Positions 10,839 to 19,331 of a stretch of DNA of 64,000 nt are shown here, piece after piece (the first letter of the stretch is position 1; every line of letters begins with the position of its first letter). The DNA is from Kocuria rosea (GTDB lineage Bacteria > Actinomycetota > Actinomycetes > Actinomycetales > Micrococcaceae), in the NCBI RefSeq assembly GCF_023715525.1, contig NZ_JAMBOG010000002.1, forward strand, positions 1 to 64,000, written 5' to 3'. The notes under the pieces are model-generated. The model saw nothing but the letters and a program-made list of their open reading frames with translations, searched no databases and had not been told where the DNA came from. Both the position numbers and the translations under genes were made by a program.

Positions 10839-11906
10839 GTGGTGACCCTGAAGCAGAACCAGCCCAACGCCCACTCCCGGATCCTCGGCCTCGGCGCCTA
10901 CCGCCCGGACGTGGTCGTGACCAACGACGACGTCTGCCAGTGGATCGAGTCCTCCGACGAGTGGATCCAGCAGCGCACCGGGATCAGGACCCGCCACCGC
11001 GCTTCCGCGGACGTGGACGTGCTGGAGATGTCCGAGCACGCCGCCCGCGAGGCGCTGGCCGCGGCCGGCATCGAGGCGTCCCAGCTCGGCGCGGTGATCC
11101 TCTCCACGATCTCCTTCCCGTACCTGACCCCCTCCGCGGCGGCCGCGCTGGCCGACCGCCTGGGGGCCACCCCCGCCGCCGCCTACGACATCTCCGCGGC
11201 CTGCGCCGGCTACTGCTACGGCATCGCGCAGGCGGACGCCCTGGTGCGCTCCGGCGCGGCGGACTACGTGCTGGTCATCGGCGTGGAGAAGCTCTCCGAC
11301 GTGATCGACAACAGCGAGCGCAGCATCTCGTTCCTGCTCGGCGACGGCGCCGGCGCGGCCGTGGTGGGCCCCTCGGAGACCCCCGGCATCGGCCCCTCCG
11401 TCTGGGGCTCCGACGGGTCCAAGTGGGACGCGATCCGCATGACCCACCCGCTCACCGACGTCCGGGCCGTGGACGAGGGCCGGTCCCGCACCGACGCCCC
11501 TGACCTCCACGACAAGGAGACCGGCGAGATGCGCGAGGACGCCCCGCTGTGGCCGACGCTGCGCCAGGACGGCCAGACGGTGTTCCGGTGGGCGTCGTGG
11601 GAGGTCGCCAAGCGGGCGCAGGAGGCCATGGACGTGGCCGGCGTCGCCCCGGAGGACATCGCCGCGTTCATCCCCCACCAGGCGAACATGCGCATCATCG
11701 ACCAGATGGCCAAGACCCTCAAGCTCCCGGAGTCGGTGGTGATCGCCCGCGACATCGCCGACGCCGGCAACACCTCCGCCGCGTCCGTGCCGCTGGCGAC
11801 CCACCGGCTGCTGGCCGAGCACCCGGAGCTCTCCGGCCGGCTCGCCCTGCAGATCGGCTTCGGCGCCGGGCTCGTCTACGGCGCGCAGGTCGTCGTCCTG
11901 CCCTGA
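10839..11906 (+). CDS. fabH: 3-oxoacyl-ACP synthase III
   Basis: 355 aa. The condensing-enzyme triad is visible: Cys122 in DISAACAGYCYG, His in FIPHQANMRII and Asn in ADAGNTSAAS. FabH starts fatty acid synthesis by condensing an acyl-CoA primer with malonyl-ACP. In actinobacteria with branched fatty acids it prefers iso/anteiso primers, which cannot be confirmed here. The start is GTG with GAAGGAG 11 nt ahead; the directly following GTG is an alternative three bases on. It lies between fabD and acpP. Confidence 0.95.
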   Translation: MVTLKQNQPNAHSRILGLGAYRPDVVVTNDDVCQWIESSDEWIQQRTGIRTRHRASADVDVLEMSEHAAREALAAAGIEASQLGAVILSTISFPYLTPSAAAALADRLGATPAAAYDISAACAGYCYGIAQADALVRSGAADYVLVIGVEKLSDVIDNSERSISFLLGDGAGAAVVGPSETPGIGPSVWGSDGSKWDAIRMTHPLTDVRAVDEGRSRTDAPDLHDKETGEMREDAPLWPTLRQDGQTVFRWASWEVAKRAQEAMDVAGVAPEDIAAFIPHQANMRIIDQMAKTLKLPESVVIARDIADAGNTSAASVPLATHRLLAEHPELSGRLALQIGFGAGLVYGAQVVVLP

Positions 11907-12104
11907 CCCCGTCGCGGGCTCCGGCCCGCCCCTGCGCGTCCGTCCCGTGATCGAGGGCCCCGGACTCGTCGTAGGGTTGAACCGCACACCCCGTTGTCCC
12001 CCCGGTCCGGCCCTCCGCCTGGCCGGGACCGATGCACCCCGGCACCGCCCGGGGGCGCCCGTCACCACCGGCTGCTCCGGCAGCCGCAGAGAAAGGAAGC
12101 CACC

Positions 12105-12350
12105 ATGGCGAGCAAAGAGGAAATCCTGACCGGCCTGGCCGAGATCGTCAACGAGGAGACCGGGCTCGAGACCGAGGCCGTCCAGCTGGACAAGTCCTTC
12201 ACCGAGGACCTCGACATCGACTCGATCTCGATGATGACGATCGTCGTCAACGCCGAGGAGAAGTTCGACGTGACCATCCCCGACGAGGAGGTCAAGAACC
12301 TCAAGACCGTCGAGGACGCCGTCAACTTCATCGACAACGCCCAGGCCTGA
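12105..12350 (+). CDS. acpP: Acyl carrier protein
   Basis: 81 aa, acidic. The phosphopantetheine attachment serine lies in DLDIDSISMMT, where the usual DSL is DSI. The four-helix ACP pattern is complete (FTEDLDIDS, EEKFDVTIPDEEV). The start ATG is preceded by GAAAGGAAG. It carries the growing acyl chain for the FabD, FabH and FabF enzymes encoded around it. A 198-bp gap upstream contains TAGGGT at 11972-11977, which could give acpP-fabF its own promoter. Confidence 0.95.
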   Translation: MASKEEILTGLAEIVNEETGLETEAVQLDKSFTEDLDIDSISMMTIVVNAEEKFDVTIPDEEVKNLKTVEDAVNFIDNAQA

Positions 12351-12432
12351 GCCGGCCGGTCGCCGCGCCCCGCCGACCGCAGCAGGGCGGGTCGCCCGCC
12401 GCATCATCCCCAGGACACGAGGAAGTGCAGTT

Positions 12433-13692
12433 ATGTCCCGCAAAGTAGTCGTCACCGGACTCGGTGCCACCACGCCCATCGGCGGCACCGTCCCCGAGCT
12501 GTGGCGCAACGCCACCACGGGCGTCTCCGGTGTCCGAGCCATCGAGCACGACTGGGTCGAGACCTACGATCTGCCGGTGCGGATCGCCGCCCCGGTCTCG
12601 ACCCCCGCGAGCGAGGTCCTCACCCGCGTCGAGGCCAAGCGCCTGGACCCGTCCGGGCAGCTGTCCGTCATCGCCGCCCGCGAGGCCTGGGCGGACGCGG
12701 GCTTCTCCGCCGCCAACGCCGACGACGCCGCGGAGGTCGACCCCGACCGGTTCGCGGTCGCCTTCGGCACGGGCATCGGCGGGATCTGGACCCTGCTCGA
12801 CGCCTACGACACGCTCCGCGAGAAGGGCGCGCGCCGCGTCATGCCGCTCACGGTGCCCATGCTCATGCCCAACGGCAACGCCGCGGCCGTCGGCATGGAC
12901 CTCCGGGCCCGCGCCGCGTCCATCACCCCTGTCTCGGCGTGCGCGTCCGGGACCGAGGCCTTCTACCAGGGCATGCACCTGATCCGCTCGGGCAAGGCCG
13001 ACATCGTGGTGGTCGGCGGCGCCGAGTCCACCATCCACCCTGTCACCATCGCGGCGTTCGCGTCGATGCAGGCGCTGTCCAAGCGCAACGACGAGCCCGA
13101 GCGCGCCTCCCGGCCCTACGACACGGCCCGCGACGGCTTCGTCATGGGCGAGGGCGCCGGGGCCGTGGTGCTGGAGGCGGAGGAGTTCGCCCGGGCCCGC
13201 GGGGCGCGCGTCTACGCGGAGCTCGCCGGGGCCGGCCTGACTTCCGACGCGTTCCACATCACCGCGCCCGACGAGCAGGGCCGCGGCGCCGCCCGCGCCC
13301 TGCAGGAGGCGATGGACCTCGGGGACTTCGCCCCCTCGGACGTCAGGCACGTCAACGCCCACGCGACGTCGACCCCCAAGGGCGACGCCCCGGAGGCCGG
13401 TGCGCTGCGCCGGGCGTTCGGTTCCGCCGTGGACGACATGTGCGTGTCCGCGACGAAGTCCATGACCGGCCACGTCCTGGGCGGGTCCGGCGCCGTGGAG
13501 GCCGTGCTCACGGTGCTCGCCGTCCACCACCGGCTCGCCCCGTGCACGATCAACCTCGAGAACCAGGACCCGGAGATCGACCTCGACGTCGTCACCGACG
13601 CCCGGGAGCTGCCCTCGGGCGACTTCGTGGCGGTGTCCAACTCGTTCGGCTTCGGCGGGCACAACGCCGTCGCCGCGTTCCGCACCGTGTGA
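12433..13692 (+). CDS. fabF: 3-oxoacyl-ACP synthase II
   Basis: 419 aa. KAS II motifs are complete: Cys170 in TPVSACASGTEAF, His in NAHATSTPKGD and the second His after SMTGHVLGGSG, and C-terminal NSFGFGGHNA. It elongates acyl-ACP by two carbons per cycle. GAGGAAG lies 6-7 nt ahead of the ATG. It is the last gene of the fabD-fabH-acpP-fabF run and is followed by a strong terminator hairpin at 13740-13781. Confidence 0.96.
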   Translation: MSRKVVVTGLGATTPIGGTVPELWRNATTGVSGVRAIEHDWVETYDLPVRIAAPVSTPASEVLTRVEAKRLDPSGQLSVIAAREAWADAGFSAANADDAAEVDPDRFAVAFGTGIGGIWTLLDAYDTLREKGARRVMPLTVPMLMPNGNAAAVGMDLRARAASITPVSACASGTEAFYQGMHLIRSGKADIVVVGGAESTIHPVTIAAFASMQALSKRNDEPERASRPYDTARDGFVMGEGAGAVVLEAEEFARARGARVYAELAGAGLTSDAFHITAPDEQGRGAARALQEAMDLGDFAPSDVRHVNAHATSTPKGDAPEAGALRRAFGSAVDDMCVSATKSMTGHVLGGSGAVEAVLTVLAVHHRLAPCTINLENQDPEIDLDVVTDARELPSGDFVAVSNSFGFGGHNAVAAFRTV

Positions 13693-13739
13693 GCCGGACG
13701 GACCCGGCGCCCGCGGCGCCGGCCGACCGACTCGGCACC

Positions 13740-13781
13740 GGCGAGAGGGCCGCCCCGCAGCGGGGGGGCGGCCCTCTCGCC
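13740..13781. terminator. Bidirectional terminator between fabF and DUF3145
   Basis: A 17-bp perfect stem (13740-13756 with 13765-13781) and an 8-nt loop lie between the convergent ends of fabF and the DUF3145 gene. It can serve both transcripts. Confidence 0.85.
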
Positions 13782-13825
13782 GTGGGGAGCCCGCGCCCCC
13801 GGAGGCGGGACGGGGCTCCGGCGGG

Positions 13826-14329
13826 TCAGCTCACACGGTGCAGCCAGCGCACCGGCGCGCCCTCGGCGGCGTGCCGGAAGGGCTCGAGCTCCTCGTCCCA
13901 GGCCTCGCCGAGCGCCACGGAGAGCTCGTTGATGACGAGCAGCGGGTTACCCGCGGCGGACTCGTAGGCGAAGCGGATGCGGTCCTCGGAGATCATGATG
14001 TTGCCGGCCGCGTCGGTCGTGGCGTGGAAGATGCCGAGGTCGGGGGTGAAGGACCAGCGGGCGCCGTCGTGGCCGCGGGAGGGGTTCTCGGTCACCTCGA
14101 AGCGGATCCGGCCCATCGTGCGCAGCGCGGACGCGAGCAGGGCGCCGGTGCCGGCGGGGCCCGACCACTCCAGCTCCGCCCGGACGGAACCGGGCTCGGC
14201 GTTCTGCGGGGTCCACTCGAGCTCCGTGCGCTGGCGCGCCACGGACTCCAGGGCCCACTGGATGTGCGGGCACAGGGCTCGCGGCGCGGAGTGCACGTAG
14301 AGCACTCCGCGCGTGCTGGGTGAAGACAT
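13826..14329 (-). CDS. DUF3145 family protein
   Basis: 167 aa. The sequence begins MSSPSTRGVLYVHSAPRALC and carries a conserved CPHIQWALE segment and a C-terminal WDEELEPFRHAAEG block, which I recognise as the actinobacterial DUF3145 pattern. A DUF3145 gene also follows fabF in Streptomyces, so the neighbourhood is conserved. Its function is not known to me; the link to fatty acid synthesis is positional. GGAGGAG precedes the ATG. It is convergent with fabF. Confidence 0.85.
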   Translation of the reverse strand: MSSPSTRGVLYVHSAPRALCPHIQWALESVARQRTELEWTPQNAEPGSVRAELEWSGPAGTGALLASALRTMGRIRFEVTENPSRGHDGARWSFTPDLGIFHATTDAAGNIMISEDRIRFAYESAAGNPLLVINELSVALGEAWDEELEPFRHAAEGAPVRWLHRVS

Positions 14330-14669
14330 GACCTGCTCCTCCGTCGTGTAGGTACGTCTTCCCCAACGCCCTGCCCGGAGGCGGTCCACCCGCCGGGCCG
14401 CGGCCGCTCGGCCGCCGCCCGTGATGCAGTTGTGCCGGGCGCCCGCCGCGCCGCGGGGATTCGAGGCCCGCGCGGCGCCCGGTCGCTCCGGGCGGCGCAC
14501 CCCGCGTCCGGTGCGGGCGGCGGGGGTCCTGCCGCGACCGGAACACTGAGTGCAGTCCGCAACTCATTCTTCTGCAAGCTTCCGGCGGGCGTCAACCCGT
14601 TCCGCCACCGGTCCGCACCGTGACGGGCGGGGCAGGGCGCGCGGGGACGCCGGGCGCCGGGCAGCGGGA
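14330..14669. other. 340-bp region without a gene
   Basis: Lies between the start of the DUF3145 gene and the end of the dprA remnant. It must contain the DUF3145 promoter on the minus strand. I see no ORF with coding character, no RNA gene and no clear repeat; a stretch near 14555-14600 is somewhat less GC-rich than its surroundings. Confidence 0.5.
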
Positions 14670-15742
14670 TCAGCGGCGCCGCCAGCCCTCCCCCGTGCCG
14701 TCGGCCAGCCCGCGCTCCTGGAGGCGGAGCAGCCCGCCGAGCACCTCCCGCGGGGACAGCCCCGCGGTCCGGGCGAGGCGGTTCGGACCGCTGCGCACCG
14801 TCAGCGGCAGGGCGTCGAGCAGCCGCCGGTCGGGCGCCGAGAGCCCGTCGACGGCGGCGGCGGGGGCGGTGCGCTCCGGCGCCGGGGCGGCAACGAGGGG
14901 CTGGACGAGCTCGAGCACCTGGTCGACGTCGGTGACCAGCACGGCGGTGCCCTCCCGGACCAGCCGGTGGCAGCCGGCCGACGTGCCCGTGTGGACGCTG
15001 CCCGGCACGGCGCCCACGGGACGGCTGAGGCCGTCCGCGTGGTGGGCGGTGTTCCGGGCCCCCGACCGCCACCGGGCCTCCACGACGACGGTGCTGGCCG
15101 CGAGGGCCGCGATGATCCGGTTGCGCTGCAGGAACCGGTACCGGCTCGGCGTGCCGCCGGGGGCGACCTCCGACAGCAGCAGTCCTGCCGCCTCGATGCG
15201 GGCAAGCAGCGCGTCGTTGCCGCGCGGGTGGAAGCGGTCGATCCCGCCGGCCATGACGGAGACCATGGGCGGGGCGGCGGCGTGCGCGGCGTGGTCGATG
15301 CCGTGGGCGCCGCCGGAGACGACCGTCCAGCCCCGTGCGGCGAGCCCTCCGGCGAGGTCCATGGCGACCTGGCTCCCGTACGCGGAGCAGTCGCGGGAGC
15401 CCACCACGGCGACGGAGCGCGAGACGGGGAACGGCAGCCCCCGGCGGTGCCCGCGGCCCCACAGGCCGACGGGCGCGGCGAGGCCCAGGCCGTCGAGGGC
15501 CGGCGGCCAGTCGGGCTCCTCCGGAACGGCGAACCAGCCCCCGCACGCGGCCGCCGCCTCGAGGTCGCGGACGGGGTCGAGGAGCCCCGCACGAACGCCG
15601 CGTGCTCCACGGGCCCGAGCACGGCCAGCAGCAGCATCGCGACCGGGTTGGTCGGCTCCACGAGGCGGGACAGCCCCGCCCGGGCAAGACGCACCCGGTG
15701 CGGGTCGGCGGGGGCGGCGGGAGCGGTCGGTGCGGGGTCCAC
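14670..15742 (-). pseudogene. dprA: DNA processing protein DprA, one frame break
   Basis: The Rossmann-like DprA core is clear: VAVVGSRDCSAYG, VVSGGAHGIDHAAH, GGIDRFHPRGN, LLSEVAPGGTPSRYRFLQRN and a C-terminal winged-helix-like tail. The N-terminal part starts at a GTG with AGGAGG 6 nt ahead and reads LARAGLSRLVEPTNPVAM up to AAFVR. It then shifts into a different frame. Adding one base in the GGGG run (plus-strand CCCC at 15585-15588) restores one 357-codon frame (RGLLDPVRDLE). DprA loads RecA on incoming single-stranded DNA during transformation. As read here it would be truncated. Either real decay or a homopolymer read error is possible; the broken comM next door favours decay. Confidence 0.8.
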
Positions 15743-15788
15743 GGGCGGTCCTCCTGGACGGGTCGGGCGGATGACGTGCGGAGCGGGC

Positions 15789-16359
15789 TCAGGGGGGGCA
15801 CGAGCGAGCGGAACCACAGGGCGGCGCCCACGTCCTCCGTGCTCGGTGCGCAGCGCCCGTCGAGATCGGCGAGGGTCCAGGCGACCCGCAGCACCCGCTG
15901 GTGGCCGAGGGCGGTGAGCGTGCCCCGGTCCATGGTCCGCTCCAGCAGGGCCGTCACGGACCGGGGCGGGCGCAGGGCGCCGTGCAGCAGCCGTCCGCCG
16001 AGCTCGGCGTTGGTGCGCACGCCCACCGGGCCGAGCCGCTCGGCCTGGGCCGTCCGCGCCCGGGCAACCCGGCGGGCGACGTCCGCGGTCGAATCCCCTG
16101 TCCGGCCCCGGCGGCGAGCTCGCCGTAGGAGACGGGGGCACGGCGAGCTGCAGACCACCCGGTCCAGCAACGGGCCGCTGAGCTTGCCGAAGTACGACCG
16201 GCGCTCCCGCGGGGTGCAGGTGCACTCGGCCCCGCGCCCGCTCCCCCGCCCGCACGGGCAGGGATTGGCGGCGAGCACGAGCTGGAAGCGTGCCGGGCAG
16301 GTGGCCGAGGCGAGGGAGCGGTCGATCGTCACCGCGCCGCACTCGAGCGGCTGGCGGAG
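15789..16359 (-). pseudogene. comM: ComM/YifB (Mg-chelatase-like ATPase), C-terminal remnant
   Basis: This piece encodes the last part of ComM. It begins LRQPLECGAVTIDR, followed by PARFQLVLAANPCPCG, SYFGKLSGPLLDRV, a RTNAELGG segment and ALTALGHQRVLRVAWTLADL. Between 16095 and 16156 three single bases appear to be missing, which together cost one codon and scramble about 25 residues (intact frames read LQLAVPP and SYGELAAGAG). A C7 run at 15792-15798 (G on plus) carries one extra base that hides the natural TGA at 15789. ComM is a hexameric helicase that aids branch migration in transformation. The 5' side ends abruptly at an IS relic. Confidence 0.82.
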
Positions 16360-16774
16360 GGCCGAGCTGGGCTTCGGCTCCGGAATCACCTGCTGGCGCC
16401 GGCTACGGGCCTGGCAAGAGGCTGGCGTGTGGGAAAAGCTACACCACGCCGTGCTCGAGAAGCTCGGGCAGGATGGGGCGCTCGACTGCTCCCGGGCCTG
16501 CCTGGACTCGGTGAGCGTGCGGGCCAAAGGGTGGGTGAGCTGACCGGGCCCAACCCCACCGACCGCGGCAAGGCCGGCACCAAGCACCACTTGCTGGTTA
16601 CGGCCGACGGGTTGCCGTTGGCGGTTGCGGTGACCGGGGCCAACCGGCACGACTCCATGCTGGTGGAGCCGATCCTGGACGGATTGGTCCCGGTCAGTAC
16701 ACCTAGGGCCGGGACTCCCGAGACGCCGGCCGGTCAAGTTGCACGCGGACAAGGCCTACGACAACAGCGGGGTC
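16360..16774 (+). mobile_element. IS5-family transposase relic inside comM
   Basis: On the plus strand three frames together spell an IS5-type DDE transposase middle part: ELGFGSGITCWRRLRAWQ, DCSRACLDSVSVRAK, then GELTGPNPTDRGKAGTKHHL, AVAVTGANRHDSM and finally RRRPVKLHADKAYDN. At least two frame breaks occur, near 16530 and near 16710. The transposase N-terminus (roughly 60 residues) and the C-terminal part with the last catalytic Glu are absent, as are recognisable terminal inverted repeats. It sits exactly between the two parts of comM and is an immobile fragment. Confidence 0.8.
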
Positions 16775-16891
16775 GGGCAGGCCGACGGTCGAAAACGCCG
16801 CCAGGGCCTGGCCGATGTCGGCCTCGACCTCGACCATCGACCCGTCGAGCCCCACGAGGGTCACCGCCCACGTGCGGGCGAACCCGTTCAT
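16775..16891 (-). pseudogene. comM: ComM/YifB N-terminal remnant
   Basis: About 39 codons starting MNGFARTWAVTLVGLDGSMV and ending IGQALAAFSTVGLPD, which is the conserved ComM N-terminus (VEVEADI..GLPD). Directly after GLPD the sequence turns into the IS relic. Compared with a normal ComM of about 510 residues, roughly 280 residues of the middle, including the Walker A region, are missing. The insertion was therefore accompanied or followed by a deletion. Confidence 0.8.
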
Positions 16892-16970
16892 GGGGCGGCC
16901 GCCCGGGCGACAGCAGGGTGGTCACCCACCCGGGCGGGGAGGACGGGAACGGGGGCGCAGTGGCGCCGGT

Positions 16971-17023
16971 GCATGGGAACCTCCCGTTCCCATGCTCCGC
17001 GGCCGTCCCGGGGAACGGGACGG
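16971..17023 (-). terminator. Two tandem hairpins after the repeat-rich lipoprotein gene
   Basis: Stem GCATGGGAAC/GTTCCCATGC (16971-16995) and stem CCGTCCC/GGGACGG (17003-17023) follow each other between the stop of the lipoprotein gene and the comM remnant. They probably end the minus-strand transcript. Confidence 0.6.
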
Positions 17024-17055
17024 TCCGGAGCGCGTCTGTGGAGAACTCCCCCGGT

Positions 17056-18369
17056 TCAGGCCTCGTCGCGCAGGACGGGGAGCGAGGCCGCCGGGGAGGA
17101 GGAGGTGGCCGGGGAGGAGGAGGTGGCCGGGGAGGGTGAGGTCGTCGGTGCCGCCTCAGGATCAGTCGCCTCAGGACCGGTGGTGCTCCCGGCGCTCGCG
17201 GTGGGGGTCGGCGCGCCGGCCACCGGCGCCGGCGGCCACGGCCGGCGCGTGGCCGCCGCGGTGGGCGAGACCGTGGGCGCAACCGGGATCGTCGCCGCCG
17301 CCGTGGGCGTGCCTGTGGGCGTGGGCGCAGGCGTGGGGTTGCCGGCCGTCCCGACCGGGCCGGGCACGGTCGGTGACGGGGTCGGCTGGACCGGGGGCGT
17401 CGTCGGGGCCGGCTCGACCGGCAGCGGAGGTGCGGTGGTCGGCTCCGCCGTGGGCGGCTCGAGCGGTTTGGCGGGCGGCGGCGCGGGCTTCGCGGGCGGT
17501 GGCGCGGGCGGCAGGGTCGGCACGGGCTCCACCGGCTTCGGGGCCGGCTCGGGCTTCACGGGCGCCGGGGCGGGGGCGGGCTCCGCCGGCGCCGGGGCCG
17601 GCTCCGCCGGCGCGGGGACGGGAGCGGGCTCCGCCGGTTCCGGAGCCTCCTGGGTGGGCTGCTCCTCCCGGTACTGGAGCTCCTCGGGGCCGTGCCCGAC
17701 GGGCGCCGGACCGAGCGCCCGCTCGTGCAGGTAGGGCGTGAGCTCGACGTCGTCGAAGGTCTGCGGCAGGTGGTCGAACTCGCCGATCATCAGCTCCCGG
17801 CCCGTGCCGCCTGCCGGCACGACGCCGGTGTACCGGTCGATGAGCTCGTGTGTACGGGCGTCGAGCGCGGCGCCCTCCTGCAGGTTCGGGGACGATCCGT
17901 CGGCGCGCCAGTATCCGCCGAGGGCGGAGCGGTTGGGGTCCCACTCCCCCAGGACCTCGGCGGCGGTCTCGAACGGGAAGAGCCCGCCCTCGTGGCTGAT
18001 CACCTTCAGATCCTTGATCTCGACGGGCCGGGTGCCCTTGGAGTTGTCGATGTGCACCTGGACGTAGGTGACGGGCTCGACCCGGAGGTCGCGCCGGAGG
18101 CGTTCGACGTGCTTGTCGGGCGCGGGCGCGGTGGGCAGGTCGAAGGTGATGACGGCGCCGTCCTCGGTCTGGAGGGCGTAGGCGCCCTGGCTCAGGCCGG
18201 TCGGTGCCGGGGTGACCGTGCCCGGTTGCGCGACCGCCTCGGTCTCGGGCCGGTTCAGCAGGCCGCACCCCGTGGCGGCGAGGGCCACGACCCCGGACAC
18301 GCCGGCGATCAGGGCTGCGGTGAGCGCCGGCGCACGGCGTGATGCCGCGATCGGTCCGCATGCCGCCAA
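17056..18369 (-). CDS. Predicted lipoprotein with long Pro/Ala/Glu and Ser/Thr-rich C-terminal tail, unknown function
   Basis: 437 aa from a TTG that has ACGGAGG 7-8 nt ahead; an in-frame GTG at 18417 would add 16 Arg-rich residues. The N-terminus is a signal peptide with hydrophobic LTAALIAGVSGVVALAA and lipobox ATGC. Residues about 45-200 form a folded-looking domain (QTEDGAVITFDLP, YVQVHIDNSKGTRPVEIKDL, GEFDHLPQTFDDVELTPYL). The remaining half is low complexity: EPAPAPAEP-type repeats, then Pro/Thr-rich sequence and a near-exact PATSSS repeat. The tail may span or bind the cell wall. I do not recognise the family. It lies between yraN and the comM remnant, genes that are usually adjacent. 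Confidence 0.7.
   Translation of the reverse strand: MAACGPIAASRRAPALTAALIAGVSGVVALAATGCGLLNRPETEAVAQPGTVTPAPTGLSQGAYALQTEDGAVITFDLPTAPAPDKHVERLRRDLRVEPVTYVQVHIDNSKGTRPVEIKDLKVISHEGGLFPFETAAEVLGEWDPNRSALGGYWRADGSSPNLQEGAALDARTHELIDRYTGVVPAGGTGRELMIGEFDHLPQTFDDVELTPYLHERALGPAPVGHGPEELQYREEQPTQEAPEPAEPAPVPAPAEPAPAPAEPAPAPAPVKPEPAPKPVEPVPTLPPAPPPAKPAPPPAKPLEPPTAEPTTAPPLPVEPAPTTPPVQPTPSPTVPGPVGTAGNPTPAPTPTGTPTAAATIPVAPTVSPTAAATRRPWPPAPVAGAPTPTASAGSTTGPEATDPEAAPTTSPSPATSSSPATSSSPAASLPVLRDEA
17088..17136. repeat. 18-bp tandem repeat coding for PATSSS units
   Basis: The unit GCCGGGGAGGAGGAGGTG (plus strand) occurs about two and a half times, in frame, at the C-terminus of the lipoprotein gene. Length variation between strains is likely because the unit is a multiple of three. 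Confidence 0.7.
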
Positions 18370-18458
18370 GGCGCACCTCCGTCGTTTCCCCGGTCGTCGA
18401 CGGTTCCACAGTGGCACGTCCTACGGGGCATGTCACGCCGCCACTCGAGGGGCGCGTC

Positions 18459-18842
18459 TCAATGAATCCGGGTCAGCACCTCGATGCAGGGCGGCGTCCC
18501 GGGCAGGGCCGTCACGGCCACGGCGTCGACCCTGATCAGACGGGGGTCGCGGTCGTGCAGACGGGCCCACGCGACCGCCAGGCGGTGCAGGCGCACCGCC
18601 TTGGGCGGCGTAATGGACTCGAACGGATGGCCGTAACGAAAGCTCGAACGGGTCTTCACCTCCACCACGACCAGCCACCCGTCGTGCTCGGCGACGAGGT
18701 CGGCCTCACCCCGGACACCGTCCCGGACGGGGTCCGCACGCCAGTTGCGCGCCAGGATCCGGTAGTCCCGCTGCGCCAGGTGCTCGGCGGCGAGCTCCTC
18801 ACCGTGCCGTCCCAGCGCCCCGGCCGCGCTTGCACGACCCAC
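18459..18842 (-). CDS. yraN: YraN/UPF0102 family nuclease-like protein
   Basis: 127 aa from a GTG with GGGAGG 6 nt ahead; a longer reading to 18905 lacks a ribosome site. The endonuclease-like fold motifs are present: GRHGEELAAEHL, a GEADLVAEH segment and VVVEVKTRSS (the E-x-K signature), then HRLAVAWA. The family is related to Holliday-junction resolvases, but its role is not settled. Its usual neighbours are rnhB on one side and comM/dprA on the other; here a lipoprotein gene intervenes on the comM side. Confidence 0.88.
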   Translation of the reverse strand: MGRASAAGALGRHGEELAAEHLAQRDYRILARNWRADPVRDGVRGEADLVAEHDGWLVVVEVKTRSSFRYGHPFESITPPKAVRLHRLAVAWARLHDRDPRLIRVDAVAVTALPGTPPCIEVLTRIH

Positions 18843-18986
18843 GCGGCACCTCCCTGGTCGGCCGGCGGCACGGGGCTTTCCGGTGCCGGGCCCGTCGTGC
18901 CGCACCCCCGCGGCGGGTCGCTGCGCCGCCGCCCGCCTGTGCAGTGCCGGTGTCCCCGGAGCGGGTCCGGGATCGGCGCGGCCCGC

Positions 18987-19331
18987 TCAGGAGCCGGCCG
19001 GCCCTCCGGCCGCGGGTCCTGCCGCTCCCGGCACGCTGAAGGGGTCGGCGTGGGCGAGCTCCTCCACGTTGACGTCCTTGAAGCTCATGACGTGGACGTG
19101 CTTGACGAAGCGGGCGGAGCGGTAGACGTCCCACACCCACGCGTCCTTGAGCTCCACGTCGAAGTACAGCCCGTTGCTGGTCTCCACCGGCTCGATCTTC
19201 ACGGAGTTGGCCAGGTAGAACCGGCGGTCGGTCTCGACGACGTACTGGAACAGCCCGGCGACGTCCCGGTACTCGCGGTAGAGCTGCAGCTCCAGGTCCG
19301 TTTCGAAGTTCTCGAGTTCTTCGGCGCTCAT
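18987..19331 (-). CDS. DUF2469 family protein
   Basis: 114 aa. The N-terminus MSAEELENFETDLELQLYRE and core YREYRDVAGLFQYVVETDRR and KDVNVEELA are those of the conserved actinobacterial DUF2469 protein that accompanies rnhB and yraN. Function is unknown to me. The start ATG overlaps the stop of rnhB (ATGA), which implies translational coupling. A C-terminal Ala/Gly/Pro-rich tail is probably disordered. Confidence 0.9.
   Translation of the reverse strand: MSAEELENFETDLELQLYREYRDVAGLFQYVVETDRRFYLANSVKIEPVETSNGLYFDVELKDAWVWDVYRSARFVKHVHVMSFKDVNVEELAHADPFSVPGAAGPAAGGPAGS

Noticed and set aside
16360-16774. Functional insertion sequence
   Set aside because: Transposase lacks both ends and the last catalytic residue, has frame breaks, and no terminal repeats are seen.
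17083-17141. Regularly spaced repeats that could suggest a CRISPR or regulatory array
   Set aside because: They are in-frame 18-bp coding repeats of the lipoprotein tail with no spacers.
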